Origin: Mycobacterium sp. ACS4331
GTDB taxonomy: Bacteria > Actinomycetota > Actinomycetes > Mycobacteriales > Mycobacteriaceae
DNA length: 64,000 bases
NCBI RefSeq assembly: GCF_001667265.1
Contig: NZ_LZHW01000039.1
Span: 1-64,000, forward strand
Direction: 5' to 3'
In this document: positions 20,201 to 29,548 of the stretch, piece by piece
How the letters are laid out: each line of letters opens with the position of its first letter
How positions within the stretch are numbered: position 1 is the first letter of the stretch
Program-made: the position numbers and the translations under genes
Notes under the pieces: model-generated
What the model was told of the DNA's origin: nothing
Seen by the model: the letters and a program-made list of their open reading frames with translations, nothing else
Database searches by the model: none

Positions 20201-21128
20201 CGGCGGTGGCTGGATCCACGCGGCCAAGGCCACCATCGGCAAACGCGCGTTCCTGGGCAATTCCGGCATCACGCAACCCGGGCGCCGGGTGCCCGACGAC
20301 GGCCTGGTCGCGGTCCTCTCGGCGACCCCGCCCAAGGCCAAACGCGGATCCTCGTGGCTGGGCAGTCCGCCGATCCGGCTGCGCCGCCAGCCCACCGCGG
20401 CCGACGCCCTGCGGACGTTCCACCCGTCGATCGGGTTGCGGATCATGCGCGGCGCGGTCGAGACCTGCCGGCTGATCCCGGTCATGGTGAGTTTCGCGAT
20501 CGGGGTGGCCGTGCTGGGCGCGCTGCAGGCGATGGCACACCACTTCGGCTGGGGGTGGGCCACGCTGTCCGGCGGTGTCGTGCTCCTGGCCGCGGGAGCG
20601 ATCGCCGGCGCCATCTCCGTCATCGCCAAATGGGTTGTCGTGGGCCCCATCCGCGCGGTCGAACATCCCCTGTGGTCGTCATTCGTCTGGCGTAACGAGG
20701 TCTCGGACACCTTCGTCGAGACCGTGGCCGCGCCGTGGTTCGCCCGGGCCGCCAGCGGCACGCCCGTGATGAACATCTGGCTGCGGGGCCTGGGCGCCGA
20801 CATCGGCCGCGGGGTGTGGTGCGAGACGTACTGGCTGCCGGAGGCGGACCTGGTGACCCTGGAACGGGGCAGCACCGTCAACCGCGGCTGCGTCGTGCAG
20901 ACCCACCTGTTCCACGACCGCATCATGCGAATGGACACCGTCGTCCTCGAGGACGGCGCCACGCTGGGGACACACTGTGTCGCGCTGCCCGCGGCCCGGT
21001 TGGGCGCGGGCGCCACCGTCGGGCCCGCGTCCCTGGTGATGCGCGGAGACGAGGTGCCGCCGTCCACCAGATGGCAGGGCAATCCCATTGCCCCCTGGCC
21101 GGTTTCGGGCCGGAAGCGGCGCCGATGA
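17247..21128 (+). CDS. Pls-like single-module NRPS: adenylation, carrier and acyltransferase-like repeat domains
   Basis: The 1293-residue protein has an adenylation domain (about 25-490) with FTSGSTGTPKG at 156-166, NTYGPTEATVVA, YRSGDLVRL and the catalytic Lys of TRTSGKVDRDALP. A carrier domain has the phosphopantetheine site LGGGS with Ser537. No condensation domain follows. Instead there are six or so membrane segments alternating with three left-handed beta-helix (hexapeptide, acetyltransferase-like) domains: GPITIGNDATVGART, AKATIGKRAFLGN and VVLEDGATLGTHCVALPAARLGAGATVG. This architecture is that of poly-epsilon-lysine synthetase and its relatives. It is known as an NRPS-terminal domain of unknown function. 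The substrate amino acid is not readable by eye. It overlaps the peptidase gene by 4 bp. Confidence 0.9.
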   Translation: MAADPVSQIPPQYLLSGDAPDPRTLIDILYATASRYPDAAAIDDGDVQLTYSELITDIEDSVAWLAARGIGRGDRIGIRMPSGSYALYVAILSTLAAGAAYVPVDADDPAERAELVFSEAQVVAIITEAGLVRGPGSSRGWRAGAPLGRDDAWIIFTSGSTGTPKGVAVTHRSAAAFVDAEAQMFLKDNPIGPGDRVLAGLSVAFDASCEEMWLAWRHGACLVPAPRSLVRSGMDLGPWLVSRDISVVSTVPTLAALWPAEALEQVRLLIFGGEACPPELVDRLAVEGREVWNTYGPTEATVVACLAKLDGTGPVTIGLPLPGWDLAVVDPEGNPVDYGQTGELVIGGVGLARYLDPDKDAEKYAEMPTLGWPRAYRSGDLVRLEPDGLCFQGRADDQVKVGGRRIELGEVDAALVNLPGVSGGAAAVRRTASGTPLLVGYVASTDPDFDVQAARAALAESLPAALVPRLVLVDDLPTRTSGKVDRDALPWPVGDADADDTPELAGTMGWLAGLWRDVLGARVDGPEADFFALGGGSLAAAQLVAALRTRHPEVTVAQLYDHPRLGSLAGFLDELAPTDKVETRRVEPTGVGTQAVQVAAAVPLATLTGLQWVTWLALANNVLAAALPLPWLVELNWWWVIAAFLLFITPMGRMGIAAAAAQMMLSNLEPGTYRRGGSEHLRVWLAERLSEASGAENLAGAPWLVYYARALGNKVGKGVDLHSTPPVTGMLTLGHRSSIEPEVDLSGHWIDGDLFHVGPITIGNDATVGARTTLLPGAVVGKNADVAAGSGVVGKVKNGQYWKGSPAVKSGKARHPWPEHRPPRALGWVPVYGVTSLLLGALPLIALAAGLAVIAHAVRDTQTLSAAIVPALVWVPAATLASLGVYAALTVVLVRLLAIGLTEGYHPVRSRVGWQLWATERLMDGARNYLFPLYASLLTPLWLRLLGAKVGKGTEISTALLTPKFTVIEDGAFLADDTMVASYELGGGWIHAAKATIGKRAFLGNSGITQPGRRVPDDGLVAVLSATPPKAKRGSSWLGSPPIRLRRQPTAADALRTFHPSIGLRIMRGAVETCRLIPVMVSFAIGVAVLGALQAMAHHFGWGWATLSGGVVLLAAGAIAGAISVIAKWVVVGPIRAVEHPLWSSFVWRNEVSDTFVETVAAPWFARAASGTPVMNIWLRGLGADIGRGVWCETYWLPEADLVTLERGSTVNRGCVVQTHLFHDRIMRMDTVVLEDGATLGTHCVALPAARLGAGATVGPASLVMRGDEVPPSTRWQGNPIAPWPVSGRKRRR

Positions 21129-22480
21129 GAAAGAGCAGGAACACCGCGGGCAAGCCCCCGGTCATCGATCCGTACCTGCCGCGCAACGGCAATTACGGCT
21201 ACCGGGTGTCCCGCTACGAACTCGACCTCGAGTACCGGGTGTCGGCGAACCGGCTGACCGGCTCTGCCACCGTCACCGCGGTCACACTCGCCGCGCTCAG
21301 TTCATTCTCATTGGATCTGTCTGACGCACTGCGGGTTTCCAAGGTCTCGGTGAACGGACGACGCCCACAGGGATACCGCACCTCCGACGGCAAGCTCCGA
21401 ATCACCCTGGCAACACCGCTTCCCGCGGGTGCGGCGATGACGGTCGAGGTGCGCTACGGCGGTAATCCGCGTCCGCTGCGCAGCCTGTGGGGGGAGGTCG
21501 GCTGGGAGGAGTTGACCAATGGCGTGCTGGTGGCCGGCCAGCCCAACGGCGCGGCGTCGTGGTTCCCCTGCGACGACCATCCCGGGGCCAAGGCCAGCTA
21601 CCGCATCCAGATCAGCACCGACAGTCCCTATGCGGCGATCGCCAACGGCGCGTTGACCTCTCGCAGGGTGCGCGCCGGCCAGACCACCTGGACCTACGAA
21701 CTCGCCGAACCCACGTCCACCTATCTGGTGACCCTGCAGATCGGCGACTACGTCACACACAAGCTGCCCAAATCGGGGAAGTCCGACCGATCCGATCGCG
21801 ATGCCGTGCCGATGCAGGCGCTTCTTCCCGCGCGCCTGCGGGACGACTTCGACCACGACTTCGGCCGGCAGCCGCAGATGATGAAGCTGTTCACCAAACT
21901 CTTCGGCCCATATCCCTTGGCCGACGGCTACACCGTCGTCGTCACCGATGACGACCTCGAAATCCCCTTGGAGGCACAGGGCATTTCGATCTTCGGCGCC
22001 AACCACTGTGACGGCAGCAGACGCTCGGAACGGCTGATCGCCCACGAACTGGCGCATCAGTGGTTCGGCAACAGCGTGACGGTGCGGCGGTGGCGCGACA
22101 TCTGGCTGCACGAGGGGTTCGCGTGTTACGCGGAATGGCTGTGGTCTGAGGAGTCCGGTGGCCCCAGCGCGCGGGAGTGGGCGGCGCACTATCACGAGAA
22201 GCTGGTCGACTCACCGCAGGATCTGCTGCTGGCCGATCCGGGTCCGGAGGACATGTTCGACGACCGCGTCTACAAGCGCGGCGCGCTCACCCTGCACAGC
22301 CTCCGCGGTGTGATCGGGGACAAGAATTTCTTTGCACTGCTTCGGGATTGGACCACGCGCTACCGGCACGCCACCGTCGTCACCGATGACTTCACCGGCC
22401 TGGCCGCACACTATGCCGAGGTGTCACTGCGGCCGCTGTGGGACGCCTGGCTTCACTCGACCGCGGTCCCGCAGCTGTGA
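21125..22480 (+). CDS. M1-family zinc metallopeptidase
   Basis: The 451-residue protein has the gluzincin motif HELAH at 307-311 and the third zinc ligand in LHEGFACYAEW (Glu330, spacing 18). The exopeptidase-type loop appears as EIPLEAQGISIFG, a variant of GAMEN (GAMEN itself is absent). The N-terminal beta domain has YRVSRYELDLEYRVSANRLTGSATV and WFPCDDHPGAKASYRIQIS. It is about half the length of PepN and lacks the C-terminal HEAT domain. It has no obvious signal peptide. It begins inside the NRPS stop (ATGA) and ends inside the next start (GTGA), so it is translationally tied to both. Confidence 0.9.
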   Translation: MRKSRNTAGKPPVIDPYLPRNGNYGYRVSRYELDLEYRVSANRLTGSATVTAVTLAALSSFSLDLSDALRVSKVSVNGRRPQGYRTSDGKLRITLATPLPAGAAMTVEVRYGGNPRPLRSLWGEVGWEELTNGVLVAGQPNGAASWFPCDDHPGAKASYRIQISTDSPYAAIANGALTSRRVRAGQTTWTYELAEPTSTYLVTLQIGDYVTHKLPKSGKSDRSDRDAVPMQALLPARLRDDFDHDFGRQPQMMKLFTKLFGPYPLADGYTVVVTDDDLEIPLEAQGISIFGANHCDGSRRSERLIAHELAHQWFGNSVTVRRWRDIWLHEGFACYAEWLWSEESGGPSAREWAAHYHEKLVDSPQDLLLADPGPEDMFDDRVYKRGALTLHSLRGVIGDKNFFALLRDWTTRYRHATVVTDDFTGLAAHYAEVSLRPLWDAWLHSTAVPQL

Positions 22481-23718
22481 CCGACGCGGCCGTCCCCACC
22501 GGGCCCTCGGGGCCTGTCGCCCGCAGCGGCGTCGCCCGCGTGGGGATGGCCACCGCCGTCACGGCGGTGTGCGGGTACGCGGTGCTGTACCTGGCCGCGC
22601 GCGACCTCGATCCGGCCGGCTTCTCGGTCTTCGCGGTGTTCTGGGGCGCCTTCGGTCTGGTCACCGGTGCCGCCAACGGCCTTCTGCAGGAGAGCACTCG
22701 CGAGATCCGGTTGGCCGGCTCACTCCCTGCGACCGGGGCCGTCACGCGGCCGATGCGGCTGGCCGCCGTCGTCGGACTGGTGTCGGCCGCGGCGGTCGTC
22801 GCGACCGCGTTGCTGTGGTCGTCACACGTGTTCGTGCAGGCCCGGTGGTTGTCGGTGCTGCTGTTGGCCGCGGGCCTCGCCGGGTTCTGCCTGCATGCCA
22901 CGCTGCTGGGCATGCTGGCCGGGGCGGGCCACTGGTCTCAGTACGGCGCGCTGATGGTGACCGACGCGGTGATCCGCGTGCTGATCGCCGGGGCGACCGT
23001 GCTGGTGGGCTGGGGGCTGGTCGGGTTCCTCTGGGCGACCGTCGGCGGCGCGCTGGCCTGGCTTCTGCTGCTGCTGGCCTCCCCCACCGCGCGCCTGACC
23101 GCGGCCCTGGTGGCGCACGAGGACACCGGCGACTTTCTCCGCGGTGCGGCACATGCGGTGGCCGCGGCGGGTGCCAGCGCCATCCTGGTGATGGGCTTCC
23201 CGGTGCTGCTGCAGGCCACCGGCGGCGATCTGGGCGCCACCGGCGGTGTGGTGATCCTGGCCGTCACGCTGACCCGCGCACCGCTGCTGGTGCCGCTGAC
23301 GGCGATGCAGGGCAATCTGATCGCGCACTTCGTCGACCAGCGCCGGCACCGCCTGCGCGCACTGCTGATGCCGATCGCGATGGTGGTCGGAGTGGGGGCG
23401 GTCGGCGTGGTGCTCGCCGCGGTCGCCGGGCCGTGGCTGCTGCGGGTGGGCTTCGGGCCGGACTACATCGCCAGCGGTGCGCTGCTGGCGTGGCTGACGG
23501 CCGGCGCCGTCGCGATCGCGGTCCTGACGGTCACCGGCGCGGCGACGGTCGCCGCGGCCCGCCACCGCGCCTATTCGGTGGGCTGGGTCGGAGCGACGGT
23601 GGCCGCCGCGGCCCTGCTGGCCACGCCGCTCGATCTGGAGACCCGCACCGTGATCGCGCTGCTGTGCGGGCCCGTGGTGGGCATTGCGGTGCACCTCGGC
23701 GCGCTGGCCAGGACCTGA
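22477..23718 (+). CDS. Polytopic membrane protein, polysaccharide exporter-like (Rv3630-like)
   Basis: This 413-residue protein has about 12 hydrophobic segments, with short basic loops, no cofactor motif, and an overall profile like Wzx/MATE-fold polysaccharide or lipid-linked sugar flippases. GTG at 22477 overlaps the peptidase stop. Downstream is the polyprenyl-phosphate glycosyltransferase ppgS, and the same order (Rv3630-Rv3631-Rv3632) is found in M. tuberculosis. A reasonable inference is that it moves or helps move the lipid-linked galactosamine made by PpgS, but the sequence does not prove this. Confidence 0.8.
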   Translation: MTDAAVPTGPSGPVARSGVARVGMATAVTAVCGYAVLYLAARDLDPAGFSVFAVFWGAFGLVTGAANGLLQESTREIRLAGSLPATGAVTRPMRLAAVVGLVSAAAVVATALLWSSHVFVQARWLSVLLLAAGLAGFCLHATLLGMLAGAGHWSQYGALMVTDAVIRVLIAGATVLVGWGLVGFLWATVGGALAWLLLLLASPTARLTAALVAHEDTGDFLRGAAHAVAAAGASAILVMGFPVLLQATGGDLGATGGVVILAVTLTRAPLLVPLTAMQGNLIAHFVDQRRHRLRALLMPIAMVVGVGAVGVVLAAVAGPWLLRVGFGPDYIASGALLAWLTAGAVAIAVLTVTGAATVAAARHRAYSVGWVGATVAAAALLATPLDLETRTVIALLCGPVVGIAVHLGALART

Positions 23719-23785
23719 CAGCGTCCCCGCGTAGCCTGTCAACATCGAAACGCAAGTTCACCCGCCCGACGGGGTCTGGGTCATC

Positions 23786-24451
23786 GTGCCGGCCTATCAC
23801 GAGGCGTCCGTCATCGCCGACGTCGTCGCCGGCGTGCGCGCGGTCTTCCCGAACGTCGTGGTCGTCGACGACGGAAGTCGTGACGACACCGCCGCGCTGG
23901 CGCTTCGGGCCGGCGCGCATGTCGTCACCCACCCGGTGAACCTCGGCCAGGGTGCCGCCATCCAGACCGGGGTGGAGTACGCGCGACAACGCCCCGGCGC
24001 CCGCCTGTTCGTCACCTTCGACGCCGACGGCCAGCACCGGGTCGCGGACGTCGTGACGATGATCAACCGGATGTCGGAACCGGACCGTCCCGACATCGTG
24101 ATCGGCACGCGGTTCGCGCACGGTCCGGCGACGCAGATCCCGTGGCTCAAGCGGGCGATCCTGCGGACCGCGGCCGCCGTGAGCCCCGCCAGTCGCCGCC
24201 TCGGGCTGACGGATGCGCACAACGGCCTTCGGGTCTTCAACCGCACGGTGGCCGACGGACTGAACCTGACGATGAACGGCATGAGCCACGCCAGTGAGTT
24301 CATCTCGCTGATCGCCGAGAATCGCTGGCGCGTGGCCGAGGTGCCGGTGGAGATCCTGTACACGGACTATTCGATGTCGAAGGGACAGCCGCTGCTCAAC
24401 GGCGTCAACATCGTCTTCGACGGATTTCTGCGCCGGAGGATGCCCCGATGA
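23786..24451 (+). CDS. ppgS: Polyprenyl-phospho-N-acetylgalactosaminyl synthase PpgS (GT2 family)
   Basis: PpgS makes the lipid-linked GalNAc used to decorate mycobacterial arabinogalactan. The GT2 protein has VVVDDGSRDDT, NLGQGAAIQTGVEYA, FVTFDADGQHRVADVV (DxD-like), IGTRFA, and DAHNGLRVFNRTVAD, and ends in ILYTDYSMSKGQPLLNGVNIVFDGFLRRRMPR, which matches M. tuberculosis Rv3631 closely. GTG at 23786 is the first canonical start but loses the first beta-strand (VWVIVPAYHEA needs residues upstream). Open frame runs back to a stop at 23732, and the candidate start is ATC at 23744. It overlaps the DUF2304 gene by ATGA. Confidence 0.9.
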   Translation: MPAYHEASVIADVVAGVRAVFPNVVVVDDGSRDDTAALALRAGAHVVTHPVNLGQGAAIQTGVEYARQRPGARLFVTFDADGQHRVADVVTMINRMSEPDRPDIVIGTRFAHGPATQIPWLKRAILRTAAAVSPASRRLGLTDAHNGLRVFNRTVADGLNLTMNGMSHASEFISLIAENRWRVAEVPVEILYTDYSMSKGQPLLNGVNIVFDGFLRRRMPR

Positions 24452-24795
24452 ACTGGATTCAGGGTCTGCTGATCGCCGCGGTGGTGCTGCTGCTGCTCTA
24501 TCTGCTGCGCTCACGCACCAGTGCCAAGACCCGCGCCTGGGTCAAGGTCGGTTATCTGCTCTTCGTGGTGACCGCGATCTATGCGATCCTGCGCCCCGAC
24601 GACACCACGGTGGTGGCGAACTGGCTGGGTGTGGCACGCGGCGCCGACCTGATCGGCTACGTCCTGATCATCGTGTTCATCTTCACGACGATGAGCACCT
24701 ACATGCGCTTTCGGGATCTGGAGCTCAAGTACGCCCGACTGGCGCGCGCGGTGGCGCTGCAGAACGCGCAGGAGCCGGGGTCCGAGCCGTCCTGA
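24448..24795 (+). CDS. DUF2304 small membrane protein, partner of PpgS (Rv3632-like)
   Basis: This 115-residue protein has three hydrophobic segments: LLIAAVVLLLLYLL, VGYLLFVVTAIYAIL and DLIGYVLIIVFIFTTM, followed by the charged stretch MRFRDLELKYARLARAVALQNA. The pattern RDLELKYARLAR is the family hallmark. In M. tuberculosis the equivalent Rv3632 increases the activity of PpgS in galactosamine addition to arabinogalactan. The start overlaps the ppgS stop by 4 bp. Confidence 0.9.
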   Translation: MNWIQGLLIAAVVLLLLYLLRSRTSAKTRAWVKVGYLLFVVTAIYAILRPDDTTVVANWLGVARGADLIGYVLIIVFIFTTMSTYMRFRDLELKYARLARAVALQNAQEPGSEPS

Positions 24796-24800
24796 CGGGT

Positions 24801-27549
<2,749 letters not shown>

Positions 27550-27559
27550 CGAATCGGCG

Positions 27560-27660
27560 AGACGCCGGAGGAAACCACGTCAGGACGATCGCCAGCGCCG
27601 CGGTGACCGTGAGGCTCCAGGTCATCGCCCTGGTGAACGCTGCGTGCCGGAAGCTGTGTC
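27560..27660 (-). pseudogene. Possible remnant of an MFS transporter C-terminus
   Basis: The minus strand here, in one frame, reads SFRHAAFTRAMTWSLTVTAA and on through a hydrophobic LAIVLTWFPPASRRF, which resembles the last helix of a DHA2 drug transporter. There is a stop just upstream (TGA at about 27665) and no start. The length is too short for a protein. It may be chance. Confidence 0.25.
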
Positions 27661-27672
27661 ACAGTACTTCGT

Positions 27673-28059
27673 ATGACTAACTTGCGTGACGAGGGTCTCA
27701 ACGTCTTCCGGGAGCTGCTGCCCGGCATCCTCCCCGACGACCTCCCCAACGAGAAGGTCAGCTTCGGTAAGGGCTTCGCCAACGAGCTGATGGAGATCGG
27801 CATCGAAGGCATCTTCGGGCGGCTCTGGAGCCGTGAGGGCCTGGCCCGCCGGGATCGCAGCCTGGTCACCCTCGGCATCCTCATCGCGCTGGGCGCCGAA
27901 GACGAGCTGGAGTCACACTTCCGCATCGCCAAGCAGAACGGGCTCACCGACGAGGAGTTGGCCGAGGTGGTCTACCACTCCTCGGGCTATGCGGGCTTCC
28001 CGGCGGCCAACACCGCCAAAGCCGCGGCGCTGCGCGCCCTCAAACCTGCCACCCCCTGA
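27673..28059 (+). CDS. Carboxymuconolactone decarboxylase (CMD) family protein
   Basis: A 128-residue all-helical protein with the CMD-family motifs: FGRLWSREGLARRDRSLVTLGILIALG, HFRIAKQNGLTDEELAEVVYHSSGYAGFPAA. The family's CxxC/His catalytic pair of AhpD is not present: no Cys at all is found, so this looks like the gamma-CMD type rather than the thiol-dependent AhpD type. No aromatic-degradation genes are adjacent, so the substrate is open. A CTGTG-T-CACAG palindrome overlaps the region 9-19 nt upstream of the ATG. Confidence 0.85.
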   Translation: MTNLRDEGLNVFRELLPGILPDDLPNEKVSFGKGFANELMEIGIEGIFGRLWSREGLARRDRSLVTLGILIALGAEDELESHFRIAKQNGLTDEELAEVVYHSSGYAGFPAANTAKAAALRALKPATP

Positions 28060-28071
28060 CGGCGGGCGCCC

Positions 28072-28130
28072 AAGTCTGTACGGGGACACGCCGCAGTCAG
28101 GCGTACCAACCCGCACGCTCGCGGGTGGTG
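28072..28130 (+). repeat. Dispersed palindromic repeat, copy B
   Basis: It shares AGTCTGTACGGGGACAC and, after a variable middle, GCGTACCAAC and GCACGCTCGCGG with the copy at 52452-52522. The left arm is degenerate. It lies between the CMD gene stop and the tRNA gene end. Confidence 0.6.
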
Positions 28131-28137
28131 GGAAAGG

Positions 28138-28213
28138 TGGAGCCGCCTGGGGGAATCGAACCCCCGACCTATTCATTACGAGTGAATCGCTCTGCCGACT
28201 GAGCTAAGGCGGC
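28138..28213 (-). tRNA. tRNA-Thr (anticodon CGT)
   Basis: On the minus strand the gene folds as a complete cloverleaf: acceptor GCCGCCT/AGGCGGC, D arm GCTC AGTCGGCA GAGC, anticodon arm ATTCA-CTCGTAA-TGAAT with anticodon CGT, and T arm GGGGG-TTCGATT-CCCCC. The discriminator is T (U in RNA), and CCA is encoded at 28138-28140. A TAGACT box about 25 nt upstream of the 5' end, overlapping the stop of the upstream delta prime gene, may be its promoter. Confidence 0.98.
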
Positions 28214-28241
28214 GTGCCCGGAGCACCGGGCCCAGGAGAGT

Positions 28242-29456
28242 CTACAGGTCGCTGCGGAGTGCTTGACCCACGGTGGCCACCATGGCGTCGACGGCGAACT
28301 TCGGCTTCACGTTGACCGCCAGCGCCTCCCGGCATTCGAGCACGGCCTCGATGCAGCGCAGCAGCCGATCCGGGGAGGCGTGGTCGGCCATCGCGGCCAC
28401 CTTCTCCGCCATGTCCGGGTGGTTGGCCGTGATCCCGACGCTGCCCGTCGACACCATCAGGGCGTCCCGGAAATAGCTCGCCAGGTCGATCAGCGCGCGG
28501 TCCAGCGCATCCCGGGAGGCTCTGGTCTGCCGGGACTTCTGCCGCTTCTCCAGATCCTTCATCGCGCCCGCGGCGCCCCGCATGGTGCCCGCGGTGCCCT
28601 TCCCGGTGCCGCCCGCACCGAGGGCGGTCCGCAACTCCTCGGTCTCGACTTCGTTGCGGCCCTCGGTGAGCGCCTTGGCCTCCGCTTCGGCCGCCGCCAC
28701 GAGCTCCTCGGCCGCGGCGTACGCGCGCGACGGGGTGGCGGCGTCGCGCGCCAGGCCCAGCGCGCGCTTGCGCCGATCCCGCGCCTCGGGGTCCGTCGCC
28801 AACCGGCGGGCCCGGCCGACGTGCCCGCCGCTGACCGACGCCGCCCACCGGGCCTCATCGGGGCTGAGCCCGTCGGTGTCCATCAGCACCCCGGCGATGG
28901 CCTCGGGCGGCGGCGTCACCAGCGCCACATGCCGGCACCGGGACCGCAGGGTGATCGCGATGTCCTCGGGGTCCACCGACGGTGCGCACAACAGGAACAC
29001 CGTCGACGGCGGCGGCTCCTCGACAACCTTAAGCAGGGCATTGGCCGCGCCCTCGGTGAGACGGTCGGCGTCCTCGATCACGACGATCTGCCAGCGGCCG
29101 GTGCTGGGACGCCGGGACGCGGTCTGCACGATCGCGCGCATCTCGCTCACACCGATCGACAGACCCTCGGGAATGACGCGGCGGACATCGGCGTGGGTGC
29201 CGGCCATGGTCGTCGTGCAGTCCTTGCAGCTTCCGCAGCCGGGGGTTCCGGACGATCCACACTGCAGTGCGGCCGCGAAGCACAGCGCGGCCACGGACCG
29301 GCCCGACCCCGGCGGACCGGTGATCAGCCAGGCATGTGTCATAGTTCCGGCCGTCATCGGACTGTGAGTCTCGTCACCACGGGCCGCCACTGCGGCCGCC
29401 ACCAACTCCGCCTCGACGGCGTGTTGGCCCACCAATCGCGTGAAAACCCCGGACAC
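28242..29456 (-). CDS. holB: DNA polymerase III subunit delta prime
   Basis: Delta prime is the stator of the sliding-clamp loader. The 404-residue protein has the Walker A-like GPPGSGRSVAA (Lys replaced by Arg, as is normal for a subunit that does not hydrolyse ATP). A zinc module of four cysteines is CGSSGTPGCGSCKDC. IVVIEDADRLTEGAANALLKVVEEPPPSTVFLL is the delta prime/gamma signature, followed by SRCRHVAL. The C-terminal half has an Ala/Glu-rich linker of low complexity, longer than in E. coli. It is divergent from the adenylate cyclase gene and ends just upstream of the tRNA gene. Confidence 0.94.
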   Translation of the reverse strand: MSGVFTRLVGQHAVEAELVAAAVAARGDETHSPMTAGTMTHAWLITGPPGSGRSVAALCFAAALQCGSSGTPGCGSCKDCTTTMAGTHADVRRVIPEGLSIGVSEMRAIVQTASRRPSTGRWQIVVIEDADRLTEGAANALLKVVEEPPPSTVFLLCAPSVDPEDIAITLRSRCRHVALVTPPPEAIAGVLMDTDGLSPDEARWAASVSGGHVGRARRLATDPEARDRRKRALGLARDAATPSRAYAAAEELVAAAEAEAKALTEGRNEVETEELRTALGAGGTGKGTAGTMRGAAGAMKDLEKRQKSRQTRASRDALDRALIDLASYFRDALMVSTGSVGITANHPDMAEKVAAMADHASPDRLLRCIEAVLECREALAVNVKPKFAVDAMVATVGQALRSDL

Positions 29457-29536
29457 CGGTCAAACAGTAGTGGTCGCGGCCGACACGGCGGTCCAACAGG
29501 CGAGATGTGGGGTTCGGATTGGTCGGCCCCGACCGA

Positions 29537-29542
29537 TACGGT
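29537..29542 (+). promoter_or_regulatory. -10 box of leaderless adenylate cyclase promoter
   Basis: TACGGT lies 6 nt before the GTG at 29549. The start has no ribosome-binding site, which fits a leaderless mRNA. Confidence 0.55.
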
Positions 29543-29548
29543 TAACGG

